Origin: Bacillota bacterium
GTDB lineage: Bacteria > Bacillota > Clostridia > DSM-8532
NCBI GenBank assembly: GCA_023459915.1
Contig: JAEWSN010000107.1
Coordinates: forward strand, 1 to 5,547
DNA: 5,547 bases
Direction: 5' to 3'
The notes under the pieces are model-generated. The model did not search any database, was not told the DNA's origin, and saw nothing but the letters and a program-made list of their open reading frames with translations. The position numbers were made by a program, and so were the translations under genes. Shown one piece after another: positions 1 through 5,547 of this stretch (its first letter is position 1; each line of letters starts with the position of its first letter).

Positions 1-945
1 GACTACTACGCGCAGGAATTCCGGCGCTATGCCACCTATGTCCGCAATTACAAGGACATGGGCAAGACCAACTGGTGGCAGGCGCCGCATCTGATGAAGG
101 TGGCGGGCGGATCCAACGCCGAGCATCTGGACTGGACGGAAACCCTGATGAAAGAAGCCGGACGATTCATGGGTGCCTTGTCCGTGCACTGCTATGTCAA
201 GCCGGGCGAGGAGTCCAATGGTACCGTCTTCTCAAAGGACAGTTGGTACCAGACGGCGGTGAACACACTGGCCAAGGAGGCGCTGTACCGGCAGAATATA
301 GCCATCATGGACTTCCATGATCCAGAAAAACGGGTGGCGATGGCGGTGGATGAATGGGGCATCTGGGTGGACAACGAACCGGATGCCAATCCCGGCTTCC
401 TGTACCAGCAGAACACCATGCGCTCGGCCCTCTGTGCCGCGCTGATGCTGCACATTTTCCACAAGTACGCGGATCGCATCCGGTTGTGCAATCTGGCGCA
501 GACCATCAACGTGCTGCAGGCCATTTTGCTGACAGAGGGCGGACAGATGGTGAAAACGCCGACGTATCACGTCTTCGATTTGCTGCAGGGCCACCAGGAC
601 AGCCGGGTGCTGCCGGTCTCCTGGGTGGACGGACCGGACACCATCGCCAAGGGATTGCCCCGTGTCGATGTTTCTTCCTCCCTGACAGCGGACGGACAGG
701 TGGTGCTGTCGATGGTGAACCTTTCGGCGGACGAACCCGTGTCACTGGCCGTCGACATGATGGACGGACAGATTCTGCGGGCTTCGGGCAGATATATCAC
801 CGGAGCAGTGAACGCGCACAATACCTTCGAGCAGCCGGATGCCGTTTCCCCGGCCGCGCTGGACACCTTGAACATGGAAGGCGCACGGCTTTCCGTGACA
901 CTTCCGCCATGTGCCATTGCGTCCGTGATGGTGACGCTGGCGTAA
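1..945 (+). CDS. GH51 alpha-L-arabinofuranosidase, C-terminal part (5' end outside window)
   Basis: This is a retaining exo-enzyme that removes alpha-L-arabinofuranosyl groups from arabinoxylan or arabinan oligosaccharides. The frame is open from base 1, so the gene starts upstream; 314 residues and the TAA stop are visible, against roughly 500 for the family. The first visible residues (DYYAQEFRRYATYVRNY) match the segment that in GH51 follows the GNE acid/base motif, so that glutamate should lie just outside the window. The visible part then shows the LSVHCYV strand (His at visible residue 63; the family usually has LHYY) and DEWGIW at visible residues 117-122. The Glu of DEW (bases 352-354) corresponds to the known catalytic nucleophile. 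A C-terminal beta-sandwich follows from about residue 205, ending in a typical LPPCAIASVMV strand. Whether it prefers arabinoxylan or arabinan cannot be read from this part. The neighbouring GH120 homologue favours arabinoxylan. The family call is firm; the substrate is inferred. Confidence 0.93.
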   Translation, partial: DYYAQEFRRYATYVRNYKDMGKTNWWQAPHLMKVAGGSNAEHLDWTETLMKEAGRFMGALSVHCYVKPGEESNGTVFSKDSWYQTAVNTLAKEALYRQNIAIMDFHDPEKRVAMAVDEWGIWVDNEPDANPGFLYQQNTMRSALCAALMLHIFHKYADRIRLCNLAQTINVLQAILLTEGGQMVKTPTYHVFDLLQGHQDSRVLPVSWVDGPDTIAKGLPRVDVSSSLTADGQVVLSMVNLSADEPVSLAVDMMDGQILRASGRYITGAVNAHNTFEQPDAVSPAALDTLNMEGARLSVTLPPCAIASVMVTLA

Positions 946-1013
946 TGGGCCGGTGCTTTATCCGAGGATGCCACACGCAGACGCAGGTCGTGAAGATCAG
1001 ACGATGACACATG

Positions 1014-1029
1014 CAGGCAATTGTGCCTG
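1014..1029 (+). repeat. inverted repeat, 6-bp stem with 4-base loop
   Basis: CAGGCA (1014-1019) and TGCCTG (1024-1029) are exact reverse complements around the loop ATTG. Outside the stem, ACAT (1009-1012) could also pair with ATGT (1035-1038) across an internal bulge. There is no T-run after it, so it is not a standard intrinsic terminator. It could be an mRNA hairpin in the leader of the next gene, a processing site, or chance. Confidence 0.4.
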
Positions 1030-1035
1030 TTGAAA

Positions 1036-1045
1036 TGTCCGGACA
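1036..1045. promoter_or_regulatory. perfect 10-base palindrome next to the ribosome binding site
   Basis: TGTCCGGACA is its own reverse complement and ends one base before the AAGGAGG ribosome binding site. Position and symmetry would suit a dimeric regulator or an RNA element masking the site, but a 10-base palindrome can occur by chance and no second copy was noticed upstream of the GH120 gene. Confidence 0.25.
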
Positions 1046-1046
1046 C

Positions 1047-1054
1047 AAGGAGGT
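1047..1054 (+). promoter_or_regulatory. ribosome binding site with short spacing (AAGGAGGT)
   Basis: A near-perfect anti-16S match. The spacer from the end of AGGAGG (1053) to ATG 1058 is only 4 bases, shorter than usual. The next codon, TTG at 1061, would have a 7-base spacer. ATG 1058 is kept as the more likely start; the choice changes the protein by one residue. Confidence 0.75.
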
Positions 1055-1057
1055 CAC

Positions 1058-3265
1058 ATGTTGAAGCATGGGGAGTATTCGTTGCGCATTGTCGAGGGTG
1101 GTGTCGAGGTTCATCGCGGGGAGGCCCTGTTGTATGTGAATCGCCGGATACTGTCCGTCACGGTGAAAACCGAGATGGCCGTCAGCGTCATCCACCAGGC
1201 GCCCTATGCGCAGGTCTCGGAGTCGGATGGCGGGATCCTGGCGGAGGGGGAGGTGGCCACACCGGGAGGCTCGCGGTTCCAGTTTGCGGATCGCTATGAG
1301 GCCGCCGGCAACGGGTTTCGGGTCTCGCGACGGGTCCAGGTCATGGAAGCGGGGACGGAGCTTGGCTTTTCCACCAACCTGTCCCTTTTCATGGTTGCCT
1401 CGTCGGATCCCCATGACTATGCGTGCTTTTCGCCCGGAACCTGGTACGGACACAATGCGTTCGGTCCGGATTCCCTGATGGGCAAGCAGCTGGATGCCGA
1501 ATATTACTGGCGCATGGAAACTGCCTGCGCGCTGCCGTTGTTTGCGATGCGGCAGGAGGCCTCCGGAGAGACCATCTCCCTGTCGCGCTGGGCGGCGGAT
1601 GTCACGCTTCGCAATCTGGATCTCATCCATTCGGAAAACTGTGTGGATCCCAGGTATACCATCGGGTCGGTCGGCATGAGCCGGCTTGGGAAACAAACAC
1701 TGAACTACATGTATTACGGATTTGCGGTGCGCACCCCGCAGGCCGCGGAACCCCAGGGGTTGGCCATCGACTATGTGTATCCCGGCGCCGAGGGGGAAAC
1801 CCCCAGCCAGAAACGCTATGGCGGGCTGGATTTCAAGGGGAACGCCAAATCCTTCAAGCGGCTGAACCATCCGGTTGCGCAGGGGTTTGTGCAATCCTAT
1901 GCGGTTTCGCTGGAAATGGGACAGCATGCGTCCTTCCAGACCATGATGCGGCAGGTGTGGCGCTCAGCGTACAACCGGCTGCGGGACAAGCTCTTCGATG
2001 TGGACAACGCGCGGCATTACCACAACAGCATGAAGATTCTGGACAGGTATACCCGCCGGTACGGCGAATCGTATGGACTGCCTTTCGCCTGTCAGTTCCC
2101 GGACATGGACGTGTCCTGCGTCTCGTTCCAATTCGGGTTTGTGGGCCAGCAGCCCGGGATTGGCTACCACCTGCTCCGCTACGGAGACGTGGAGGGAAAG
2201 CCGGAGATCAGGGAGAAGGGGGCCGCCCTGATAGATTTCTGGGTGCGGCGCGCCATGACGGAGAACGGCCTTCCCCACATGTGCTATCACCCCGCCATCG
2301 ATGGATTTGAACCGTATCCATTCTACCTGCGGATGCTGGCGGACGGGATGGAGGCCATTCTGGACGCCTGGGTGCATCTGAAACGGTGCGGAGAGGACAA
2401 AACCGCCTGGCTGGCCTTCTGCCGGAAAACCGCGGATTGGCTGGTGGGCGCGCAAAACGGAGACGGCAGCTACCACCGGGCGTATGAGGCGGACGGCTCG
2501 GTCCGGATGGCATCGAAAGCGAACACACCGAGCATCATCCGGTTCCTGGTGCAGCTGTATCTGGTGACAGGAGACGAACGGTATCGGAATGCCGCAGTGC
2601 GTGCGGGCGAGTGGTCCTTTGTCCACGTCTATCAGGAAATGGAATATCGCGGCGGCACCTGTGACAACAACGACATCCAGGACAAGGAGGCCGGCATCTA
2701 CGGGCTGTTCGGGTTCCTGGCCCTGTACGACCTGACCGGGGAGGAGAAGTGGCTGGAGGCCACCGTCGGCGCGGCCGACTATACGGAAACCTGGACCTAT
2801 GCCTGGAATTTCCCGGTTCGGGCGCCCATGGCCATTCATCCCTTCAACCGGTATGGCATCAGCGGCCAGAGCATCATCACCGTGGGCGGCGGGGCGGATG
2901 TCTACATGGCGGCCTGCGCGTTCGTCTACTACCGCCTGTATGTCATCACCGGAGATGCCCATTATCTCGATTTTGCGGAGTTCATCCATCAGAATACGCG
3001 CCAGTCCAATGATGTCGACGGAAGCATCGGATATGCCATGCCCGGGCTGGGACATGAGAGCGGCAATTTCACCGATCAGCTGCTGCGCAGCCATTATCAC
3101 TGGCTTCCGTGGTGCACCTATGTGCAGGTGGATCCGTCCGCCCGCCTGTATGACATGTTCGGCGGCTATGAGATCGCGGATGCCCAGCGGCTGGATCCGG
3201 CGGAACGCGCACAGAGGAACAAAATTTACGCAAAGAATTGGCCTCGGGCAGGCATAACTGGATAG
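1058..3265 (+). CDS. putative carbohydrate-active enzyme: beta-sandwich plus (alpha/alpha)6 six-hairpin barrel, family unassigned
   Basis: I do not recognise a named family for this 735-residue protein. Residues 1 to about 300 are rich in predicted strands and aromatic residues and look like an N-terminal beta-sandwich of the sort that precedes some six-hairpin glycosidases. From about 320 to 715 there are repeated helix-hairpin units of the TGDxxYLxxA type (for example VTGDERYRNAAVRAGEW, LTGEEKWLEATVGAADY, ITGDAHYLDFAEF), typical of (alpha/alpha)6 barrels. Candidate active-site segments are the acid-rich stretch C535 to E544 (CDNNDIQDKE), the Gly-rich ITVGGGADVYM, and GLGHESGN with E667, followed by WLPWCTY (W682 to C686). 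There is no signal peptide or membrane segment, so it is probably cytoplasmic. Its position between an arabinofuranosidase and a GH120-type enzyme suggests it acts on a decorated xylan or arabinan fragment. A hydrolase, lyase or epimerase role cannot be separated from sequence alone. The gene looks intact. Confidence 0.85.
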   Translation: MLKHGEYSLRIVEGGVEVHRGEALLYVNRRILSVTVKTEMAVSVIHQAPYAQVSESDGGILAEGEVATPGGSRFQFADRYEAAGNGFRVSRRVQVMEAGTELGFSTNLSLFMVASSDPHDYACFSPGTWYGHNAFGPDSLMGKQLDAEYYWRMETACALPLFAMRQEASGETISLSRWAADVTLRNLDLIHSENCVDPRYTIGSVGMSRLGKQTLNYMYYGFAVRTPQAAEPQGLAIDYVYPGAEGETPSQKRYGGLDFKGNAKSFKRLNHPVAQGFVQSYAVSLEMGQHASFQTMMRQVWRSAYNRLRDKLFDVDNARHYHNSMKILDRYTRRYGESYGLPFACQFPDMDVSCVSFQFGFVGQQPGIGYHLLRYGDVEGKPEIREKGAALIDFWVRRAMTENGLPHMCYHPAIDGFEPYPFYLRMLADGMEAILDAWVHLKRCGEDKTAWLAFCRKTADWLVGAQNGDGSYHRAYEADGSVRMASKANTPSIIRFLVQLYLVTGDERYRNAAVRAGEWSFVHVYQEMEYRGGTCDNNDIQDKEAGIYGLFGFLALYDLTGEEKWLEATVGAADYTETWTYAWNFPVRAPMAIHPFNRYGISGQSIITVGGGADVYMAACAFVYYRLYVITGDAHYLDFAEFIHQNTRQSNDVDGSIGYAMPGLGHESGNFTDQLLRSHYHWLPWCTYVQVDPSARLYDMFGGYEIADAQRLDPAERAQRNKIYAKNWPRAGITG

Positions 3266-3297
3266 AAATATGAAAGAACTCCCTTGTTTTGTCGATT

Positions 3298-3324
3298 TTG
3301 GGAAGGCGCTGTTCGGGATAGAAT
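3298..3324 (+). promoter_or_regulatory. weak sigma-70-type promoter candidate for the GH120 gene
   Basis: TTGGGA (3298-3303, four of six to the -35 consensus) is followed after 15 bases by TAGAAT (3319-3324, five of six to the -10 consensus). The spacer is shorter than the usual 17. A second -10-like TATAAG at 3339-3344 has no partner. It may be an internal promoter that lets the GH120 and kinase genes be expressed apart from the upstream enzymes, but the match is weak. Confidence 0.25.
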
Positions 3325-3370
3325 GCTCCCTGTGTATTTATAAGTCACCGGCATGAACAGCCCGTGCGCA

Positions 3371-3376
3371 AGGAGG
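3371..3376 (+). promoter_or_regulatory. ribosome binding site of the GH120 gene
   Basis: AGGAGG lies 7 bases before ATG 3384, an ideal spacing that fixes the start of this gene. Confidence 0.85.
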
Positions 3377-3383
3377 AGAAATA

Positions 3384-5291
3384 ATGAAGACCGACAACAC
3401 CGCCCTGCTTCCGAATGGAGAAATGCATGCCTTCTGGGAAACGACGCCTGTTTTCGATAGGGAGCTTCATGTGGATGCCACTCACCCGAACGCATCGGAT
3501 GAGAATACCGGAACGCCGGATCGTCCTTTTCTGACGATCAACGCGGCGGCACAGCTGGCCGCTCCCGGTACCCGGGTGCTGATTCATGGCGGCACCTACC
3601 GGGAAACCGTGCAGCCCGCACGGGGCGGCGAGAGCCCGGAGCGGATGATCAGCTACGAGGCGGTACCCGGGGAGCCGGTGTTCATCAAGGCCTCCGTTCC
3701 GGTCACGACATTCCGTCCCAGCACCGGGTGGCGCCTGTCCCGGAAGTTCAATGAGGATCCATCCGCCACCGCGCATGTGAAGGTGTGGGAAATCGAGCTG
3801 GATCCGGAAGACTTCAAGGGCTACAATCCGTTCTGCGCGGTGAACATCCTGCACGACCGGCTGTTCATCGAGTATGAGAAGACGAACATGACCACGTACC
3901 TGAACCGGCGCGGCATGGTGTTTGTGGACGGCAAGGCGCTGAAGCAGGTGCCGCTGTACAACGGCCTGGCCCAGGAGGAGAACACCTACTGGGTGGAGGC
4001 AAACGGACAGAAGGTGCATATCCGGCTGGCCGGCGACGACAACCCGGAGACCCATGTGGTGGAGCTGAGCAACCGGGAGCAGTGCTTTGCGCCGAAGACG
4101 CCGTTCCTCTCCTACATCCGGGTGCGGGGTCTGACCCTGGCCCATGCCGCCACCGGCGCGCCGGTGCCGCAGCGTGGCGCGCTATCCTGTTACCGAGGCC
4201 ACCACTGGATCATCGAGGATTGCGTCATCGACTGGGCCAACGGCGTGGGCATCGACTGCGGCAATGAATGCTGGCATCACGACCGCATCGAGGGCCAGGT
4301 GGTGGGGCACACCATCATCCGCCGGAATACCATTCGCGACGCCGGCGTCTGTGGCATCGCGGGCATGTTTGTCACCAGCCTGCTCATCGAGGACAATCTC
4401 ATCGAGGGAACCGGCTGGCAGCGCATGGAGCTTTCGTGGGAGGCGGGCGGCGTGAAGCTGCACAATTCCGTGGGCTCGCTGATCCGGCGCAACGTGTTCC
4501 GCCGGCAGTATGGCTGTGACGCGTTGTGGCTGGATGTGGCCAACCACAACAACCGCATCACCCAGAACCTGTTCCTCGACGGCATTGATTCCCGCGAGCA
4601 TATCTTCATTGAATGCACCAAGAACGAGGAGAACCTGGTGGACAACAACATCATCTGGAATGTGGAAGGCCGGTACGACCGCGAGGCCGTCAAGCCCGAG
4701 CCCGGTTCCACCGGCTGGTACCGCACCACGGAGCGGGAAGGGAAGAACGGCTATGGCATTTACCTTGAGGGCAGTGATAGAATCCGTTTTGTGAACAACC
4801 TCATCGGCAAATGTGAAAAGGCCGGCTTCTTCGCCAAGGTGGTGGCTTTCCGGCTCGAGTTCATCCGCGGCGGCACCTGCCGGGCGCACAAGTTCTACAA
4901 CAACCTGTTCCACCAGTGCGGCGAGGCGGCCATCATCCTGCCGAACGAACACAATGAGGTCGAAGGCAATGCCTACTCCCGCATGCCAAGCGGCTATCTG
5001 CGCCTGATGTACCCGGAGCCGGAGATGTGTCTGGATTTGCTTGCCTGGCAGGAATTCTGCGGCTTCGACAAAACCGGATGCGCACTGAACCTGGACATCG
5101 ACATCGATACGGACGCGTTGACCCTGACCGCCACCCTGCCGCAGGATTTGCCCGCCGTGGCGGCGGACGCGAAGGTGACGCATGACTTTTTTGGCGGTGA
5201 GACAGACGCCCGGCGCCCGGCCGGCCCCTTCGCGAAGCTGGGCATGGGCACCGTCCGCTTCTCGATTGATCCCAGACAACAACCCATGTGA
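3384..5291 (+). CDS. GH120-type beta-xylosidase (right-handed parallel beta-helix)
   Basis: The likely role is release of xylose from xylo-oligosaccharides. The 635 residues are about the length of XylC of Thermoanaerobacterium saccharolyticum (GH120), and, compared from memory, the two correspond from end to end. Shared landmarks are the N-terminal FLTIN-AA and GTYRE-V-P segments, AHAAT near residue 253, WIIED near 274, IIRRNTIRDAG near 310, and the C-terminal closing strand beginning GPFAKL. XylC is known to use D382 as nucleophile and E405 as acid/base; here WLD and FIE place these at D384 and E410, with three extra residues between them. E353 in WEAGG matches the Glu of HEIAG in XylC. The middle of the protein has repeated N-x-I/L-F turns of a beta-helix. 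No signal peptide is seen, so it is probably intracellular. Activity on a xylose-related sugar such as arabinopyranose is possible. The start is fixed by AGGAGG at 3371-3376. Confidence 0.88.
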   Translation: MKTDNTALLPNGEMHAFWETTPVFDRELHVDATHPNASDENTGTPDRPFLTINAAAQLAAPGTRVLIHGGTYRETVQPARGGESPERMISYEAVPGEPVFIKASVPVTTFRPSTGWRLSRKFNEDPSATAHVKVWEIELDPEDFKGYNPFCAVNILHDRLFIEYEKTNMTTYLNRRGMVFVDGKALKQVPLYNGLAQEENTYWVEANGQKVHIRLAGDDNPETHVVELSNREQCFAPKTPFLSYIRVRGLTLAHAATGAPVPQRGALSCYRGHHWIIEDCVIDWANGVGIDCGNECWHHDRIEGQVVGHTIIRRNTIRDAGVCGIAGMFVTSLLIEDNLIEGTGWQRMELSWEAGGVKLHNSVGSLIRRNVFRRQYGCDALWLDVANHNNRITQNLFLDGIDSREHIFIECTKNEENLVDNNIIWNVEGRYDREAVKPEPGSTGWYRTTEREGKNGYGIYLEGSDRIRFVNNLIGKCEKAGFFAKVVAFRLEFIRGGTCRAHKFYNNLFHQCGEAAIILPNEHNEVEGNAYSRMPSGYLRLMYPEPEMCLDLLAWQEFCGFDKTGCALNLDIDIDTDALTLTATLPQDLPAVAADAKVTHDFFGGETDARRPAGPFAKLGMGTVRFSIDPRQQPM

Positions 5292-5293
5292 CG

Positions 5294-5300
5294 AGGAAGG
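5294..5300 (+). promoter_or_regulatory. ribosome binding site supporting a TTG start (AGGAAGG-like)
   Basis: The purine-rich stretch GAGGAAGG ends at 5300, 6 bases before TTG 5307. It directly follows the GH120 stop, so the kinase is probably translated by coupling. A competing GGAGG at 5329-5333 sits 9 bases before ATG 5343. Confidence 0.55.
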
Positions 5301-5306
5301 CAAGCG

Positions 5307-5547
5307 TTGAGGATACCGTCCGTTCCCTGGAGGCATACCCTGATGGTGCGCATGATTGCGACTTTTTTCGCGATCATGCTGCCGCTGTATGCCGCGGGAT
5401 TCCTGATGTACAGCTGGGGGCTGAAGACCGCGCGGGAGGAGATCGAAAAATCCGCCGCCGCCCAGGCCGCGTTCTACCTGCAGGGCCTGGAAAAGGAGAT
5501 TGAGCGCATCCGGCTGCTGCAGTTCGATTGCCTCAACGACGACAATC
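5307..5547 (+). CDS. YesM-family sensor histidine kinase, N-terminal fragment (3' end outside window)
   Basis: Only the first 80 codons are present. They show a short basic cytoplasmic N-terminus (IPSVPWRHTLMVR), one hydrophobic membrane segment at about residues 16-38 containing MLPLY and YSWG, and then a charged helix (KTAREEIEKS, LEKEIERIRLLQFDCLNDD) that begins the extracellular sensor region. This order, especially the LLQFDCLNDD motif, is characteristic of Bacillota kinases of the YesM type, which usually pair with an AraC-type response regulator of the YesN type and control oligosaccharide uptake and breakdown. The dimerisation, His-kinase and ATPase parts are not in the window. The frame is open from 5292. 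I prefer TTG 5307 because the PWRHTLMVR residues resemble those before the membrane segment in relatives; ATG 5343 is the alternative. The gene follows the GH120 stop by 15 bases, so it is very likely in the same transcript. Confidence 0.85.
   Translation, partial: MRIPSVPWRHTLMVRMIATFFAIMLPLYAAGFLMYSWGLKTAREEIEKSAAAQAAFYLQGLEKEIERIRLLQFDCLNDDN

Larger units (their letters stand above)
946..1057 (+). other. intergenic gap between arabinofuranosidase and six-hairpin protein
   Basis: This 112-base gap contains no convincing gene. No U-tract terminator follows the arabinofuranosidase stop, and I see no good -35/-10 pair, so read-through from the upstream gene is the simplest reading. Its second half carries a short hairpin and a palindrome (listed separately), followed by a strong ribosome binding site. 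Confidence 0.6.
3266..3383 (+). other. AT-richer intergenic gap before the GH120 gene
   Basis: This 118-base gap is visibly richer in A and T than the flanking genes, especially around 3285-3300 and 3335-3345, as is common for leader or promoter DNA. It holds a weak promoter-like pair (listed separately), the ribosome binding site of the next gene, and no clear terminator. A 28-codon frame at 3270-3356 has no ribosome binding site. Confidence 0.55.

Noticed and set aside
354..1007. 217-codon + strand frame overlapping the GH51 gene
   Set aside because: It is an out-of-frame reading of the arabinofuranosidase, with Arg/Gly-rich composition and no motif.
797..1927. 376-codon open frame on the - strand
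   Set aside because: It spans the end of the GH51 gene, the gap and the start of the six-hairpin gene. Long antisense frames are common in GC-rich DNA, and its product (His-, Arg- and Gly-rich, without domain motifs) does not resemble a folded family.
1964..3100. 378-codon open frame on the - strand
   Set aside because: It lies wholly opposite the six-hairpin gene, whose product has clear hairpin repeats. The antisense product shows low-complexity Gly/Arg/His composition and no recognisable motif.
1058..3265. Assignment of the six-hairpin protein to GH127-type beta-L-arabinofuranosidases
   Set aside because: The fold class and sugar context fit, but the adjacent Cys-Cys pair of the zinc-binding Cys3-Glu centre of that family is not seen, so I left it unassigned.
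3270..3356. 28-codon frame from ATG 3270 to TGA in the gap before the GH120 gene
   Set aside because: No ribosome binding site precedes it and the product has no recognisable feature; AT-rich leader DNA explains it better.
109..3800. About eight GGATCC hexamers, more than chance would give
   Set aside because: Most fall on in-frame GAT-CCN (Asp-Pro) or similar codon pairs in GC-rich genes, are unevenly spaced and lie inside coding sequence. Codon use explains them better than a functional repeat.
4182..5336. 384-codon open frame on the - strand
   Set aside because: It is antisense to the GH120-type gene, whose catalytic motifs and family match fix the coding strand.
5288..5503. 71-codon + strand frame at the right edge
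   Set aside because: It overlaps the kinase in another frame; the kinase frame contains a membrane segment and YesM-type motifs, this one does not.

Overview
The window reads as part of a hemicellulose (xylan/arabinoxylan) utilisation operon from a GC-rich (about 60% by eye) member of the Bacillota (Firmicutes), plausibly a gut or soil Clostridia or Paenibacillus-like organism. The grounds are strong AGGAGG-type ribosome binding sites, short intergenic gaps, a YesM-type sensor histidine kinase beside sugar-degrading enzymes, and a GH120-type enzyme. The taxon is an inference; no rRNA or other marker gene is present.

Layout, all on the + strand. (1) Positions 1-945 hold the C-terminal part of a GH51 alpha-L-arabinofuranosidase, cut by the left edge. 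(2) A 112-base gap (946-1057) contains a short hairpin and a perfect 10-base palindrome just before the next ribosome binding site. (3) Positions 1058-3265 encode a 735-residue protein that looks like an N-terminal beta-sandwich followed by an (alpha/alpha)6 six-hairpin barrel; I cannot place it in a named family. (4) A relatively AT-rich 118-base gap (3266-3383) has only a weak promoter-like sequence. (5) Positions 3384-5291 encode a right-handed beta-helix protein that matches GH120 beta-xylosidase along its length, with both catalytic acids kept. (6) After 15 bases, the first 80 codons of a YesM-family sensor kinase begin at a probable TTG start (5307) and run off the right edge.

Working model (inference): arabinoxylan-type oligosaccharides are imported and trimmed in the cytoplasm. 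The GH51 enzyme would remove arabinose side groups, the GH120 enzyme would release xylose, and the unassigned six-hairpin protein would remove or process another decoration. The kinase, with a response regulator expected downstream, would sense the sugar or its binding protein and control the locus. Neither complete enzyme has a signal peptide, which fits intracellular processing. The most interesting item is the unassigned six-hairpin protein. I see no mobile element, CRISPR array, tRNA or rRNA, and no evidence of a wholly new type of system.
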